This document shows, in pieces, positions 62,401 to 64,000 of a stretch of DNA of 64,000 nt. The stretch covers positions 17,110,851-17,174,850 of the forward strand of contig NC_044030.1 of assembly GCF_900496995.4 (NCBI RefSeq). Direction: 5' to 3'. Within the stretch, counting starts at the first letter, position 1. Every line of letters starts with the position of its first letter. The stretch is from Aquila chrysaetos chrysaetos (lineage: Eukaryota > Chordata > Aves > Accipitriformes > Accipitridae). Under the pieces are notes generated by a model. It ran no database searches. It saw only the letters and a program-made list of their open reading frames with translations, and was not told the origin of the DNA. The position numbers and the translations under genes are program-made.

Positions 62401-63285
62401 GACCGCTTCTGTCATTACAAGTACCCTGCTGAGGTACTAATTCTTAACATGGTTAAAAATACATCGGGAGTTAGGAGGAGAAATACAGAAGAAATGCAAC
62501 TCTTATGTATCATCAATAAGATGATGCCACAGGATTTTTGAAGTTTAAGAAATGATGTCAGGATAGGCTCCAAGCAATAGATAGGAAGACTGTACAGAGT
62601 CTTGTAAGAAAAGAAAAGGAGTAAAAGTTGGTAAATCCTTGTCAATATCACTTGGGAAGACAATGATTTTGTCCAAGTTCTGAAACAAAGTCCTATATTA
62701 TTATAATCCACTCTCTGTGGGTTGTATTTTTGCAGGCACAGCACAATAATGCAGCGTGTTTCCATGAAGAAATAAGGTAATTTCCCCTTCTCTCAGATGC
62801 CAGATTTTATAACATTGTAACCTTCTAAATAGGCAAATCAGGTCAAACTGGTATTATGTCATTCCCTCAGTACTGGCCAGGGCTATACTTGATCTTTTTA
62901 AACACTGAATAGAGAACTGTTCTGTAGATGACAAAAAAGGCAATATTACATATTTTTCACAGCACATGTGTGCCCAGTATTTATTGTGTATGTTTCAACA
63001 ATTTGGGTCATTAGACTTTTGGCATGGTGCTAATGCCTGTTTGGGCCACCAACATGTGGTGGGAAACAAACCCGATGGTTTTCATTGATGGGGAATGCTG
63101 TCCTCCATGGAGAGCCCATCTCTCAGCAGATCAGATCCCGTGCTTGGACAAGCATATTCTATCAAACCATTTTCAGCTTAATATGTTACCATACCAAGGT
63201 GGAAACTGCGGTGGCTGAAGACCCGACTGTGAGTTGAACCCCCTTACTCCGGGAGAACCAAGTTCCACCAGGAGGGGCAGGGAGG
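59431..63285. other. Unassigned intergenic sequence
   Basis: Several frames of 80-160 codons occur (60024-60597 on both strands, 61648-62130 minus) but none matches a family I recognise. A minus-strand AATAAA (TTTATT at ~60189-60194 on plus) could end a transcript from the right. No exon pattern was found. Confidence 0.4.
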
Positions 63286-63504
63286 GTGACAGTGGGGGTG
63301 GCAGGAGCCAATTGATTTTGTTTCTTCCCCAAGCTGAGCCTGTCTTTTGCCTGTGACCATAAGTGGTGAGTGATCCCTCCCTGTCCTTGTCTTGACCCAC
63401 GAGCTTTTCTTTATATTTTCTCCTCATCCCACCGGGGCCGGGGGCAGAGGAGCGAGTGAGCGGCTTCAGGGTGCTTAGTTGCCGGCTGGGCTTAAACCAC
63501 GACA
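63286..63504 (+). mobile_element. 3' fragment of an ERVL-type LTR
   Basis: The stretch from TTGATTTTGTTTCTTCCCCAAG through TTGACCCACGAGC to GGCTTAAACCACGACA at 63504 is the 3' half of an LTR related to 3034-3615. The 5' part is not evident, though a GC-rich block from about 63205 may belong to it. Confidence 0.75.
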
Positions 63505-64000
63505 CACTTCTTGATCGCTCTTTCCTTCCGGATCAAGGAGGTCAGTGGTACAACCTGAAAAAGACATTTTTATTCTTGGTCTGTGCTTTCCACCCACATC
63601 CATCCTGTGACGCTTTTCTTTTCCCTAATCCTTTGATGCTGTTGCTGCTCTCCAAGTCTTTCCCGCAGAGTGCCGTTCAGCACCCCTGAACACCTTATTG
63701 CAGCATTCCTATGAAACTGGCAGCCAGGTAACATTCAATCCCATCGATCCTCTATATCCCAGCTCTCTGAGGTGCCCACTGTAACAGGGTGCTCCTTGAA
63801 GGCAACCGTTTCAGCCCCCTCACTTCTTTTTCGGGCTGCGTGCATGCACATGCCAGCACCTGTGAGTTTTGCCCTTACTCCAACACTTAATTTGGCATAT
63901 GCCAGTAAACTGACATTAGCAGTCTCATTTGCTTTCCTTGTTTATTGCAATTGTTCTTTTCATTTCCCTTCTGGTATTTCCCGAGGGGCACTGAACCCTA
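63505..64000. other. Unassigned end of window
   Basis: No supported gene or repeat was recognised. Confidence 0.4.

Overview
This is a window of bird genome. Four vertebrate genes lie in one orientation (all on the minus strand): NAIP, GTF2H2, MARVELD2 and RAD17. This is the gene neighbourhood of human 5q13, which corresponds to the avian Z chromosome. The interspersed repeats are those of a neoavian bird: CR1 LINE pieces and several ERV-type solo LTRs of families common in Neoaves. Introns have consensus GT/AG ends. There are two CpG-island promoters, and no prokaryotic features.

Layout. 1-1732: LTR material (part of a compound LTR, then an ERVK-like LTR). 2200-15354: a decayed NAIP homologue, with BIR-domain exons at the right and the leucine-rich C-terminus at the left; the NACHT ATPase exon was not found. 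15355-18213: an LTR inserted in the NAIP BIR1 exon, then an LTR nested inside an inverted LTR of the same family. 21942-34593: GTF2H2 (TFIIH subunit p44), 15 coding exons that sum to exactly 395 codons plus stop, intact, with a CpG-island promoter at about 34.5-35.2 kb. 23416-25414: a second nested LTR pair inside a GTF2H2 intron. 36513-37074: an ERVL-type LTR. 42319-48859: MARVELD2 (tricellulin), 7 coding exons, 570 codons, intact, with a CpG-island promoter. 50214-55961: the 3' half of RAD17, recognisable exon by exon but broken by stops and frameshifts. 58.06-59.43 kb: a CR1 LINE with reverse-transcriptase coding remnants. 59.4-64 kb: mostly unassigned, with an LTR fragment near 63.3-63.5 kb.

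Intact and dead genes alternate. GTF2H2 (transcription and nucleotide excision repair) and MARVELD2 (tricellular tight junctions) have clean splice sites and full-length frames, while RAD17 (checkpoint clamp loader) and NAIP (inflammasome sensor) carry many lesions. Because RAD17 is essential in other vertebrates, an intact copy is probably elsewhere. The window may therefore be a W-chromosome copy of this Z block, or a duplicated block. That is an inference and needs depth or synteny data. Protein homologies were judged by eye against remembered families; no database search was run.
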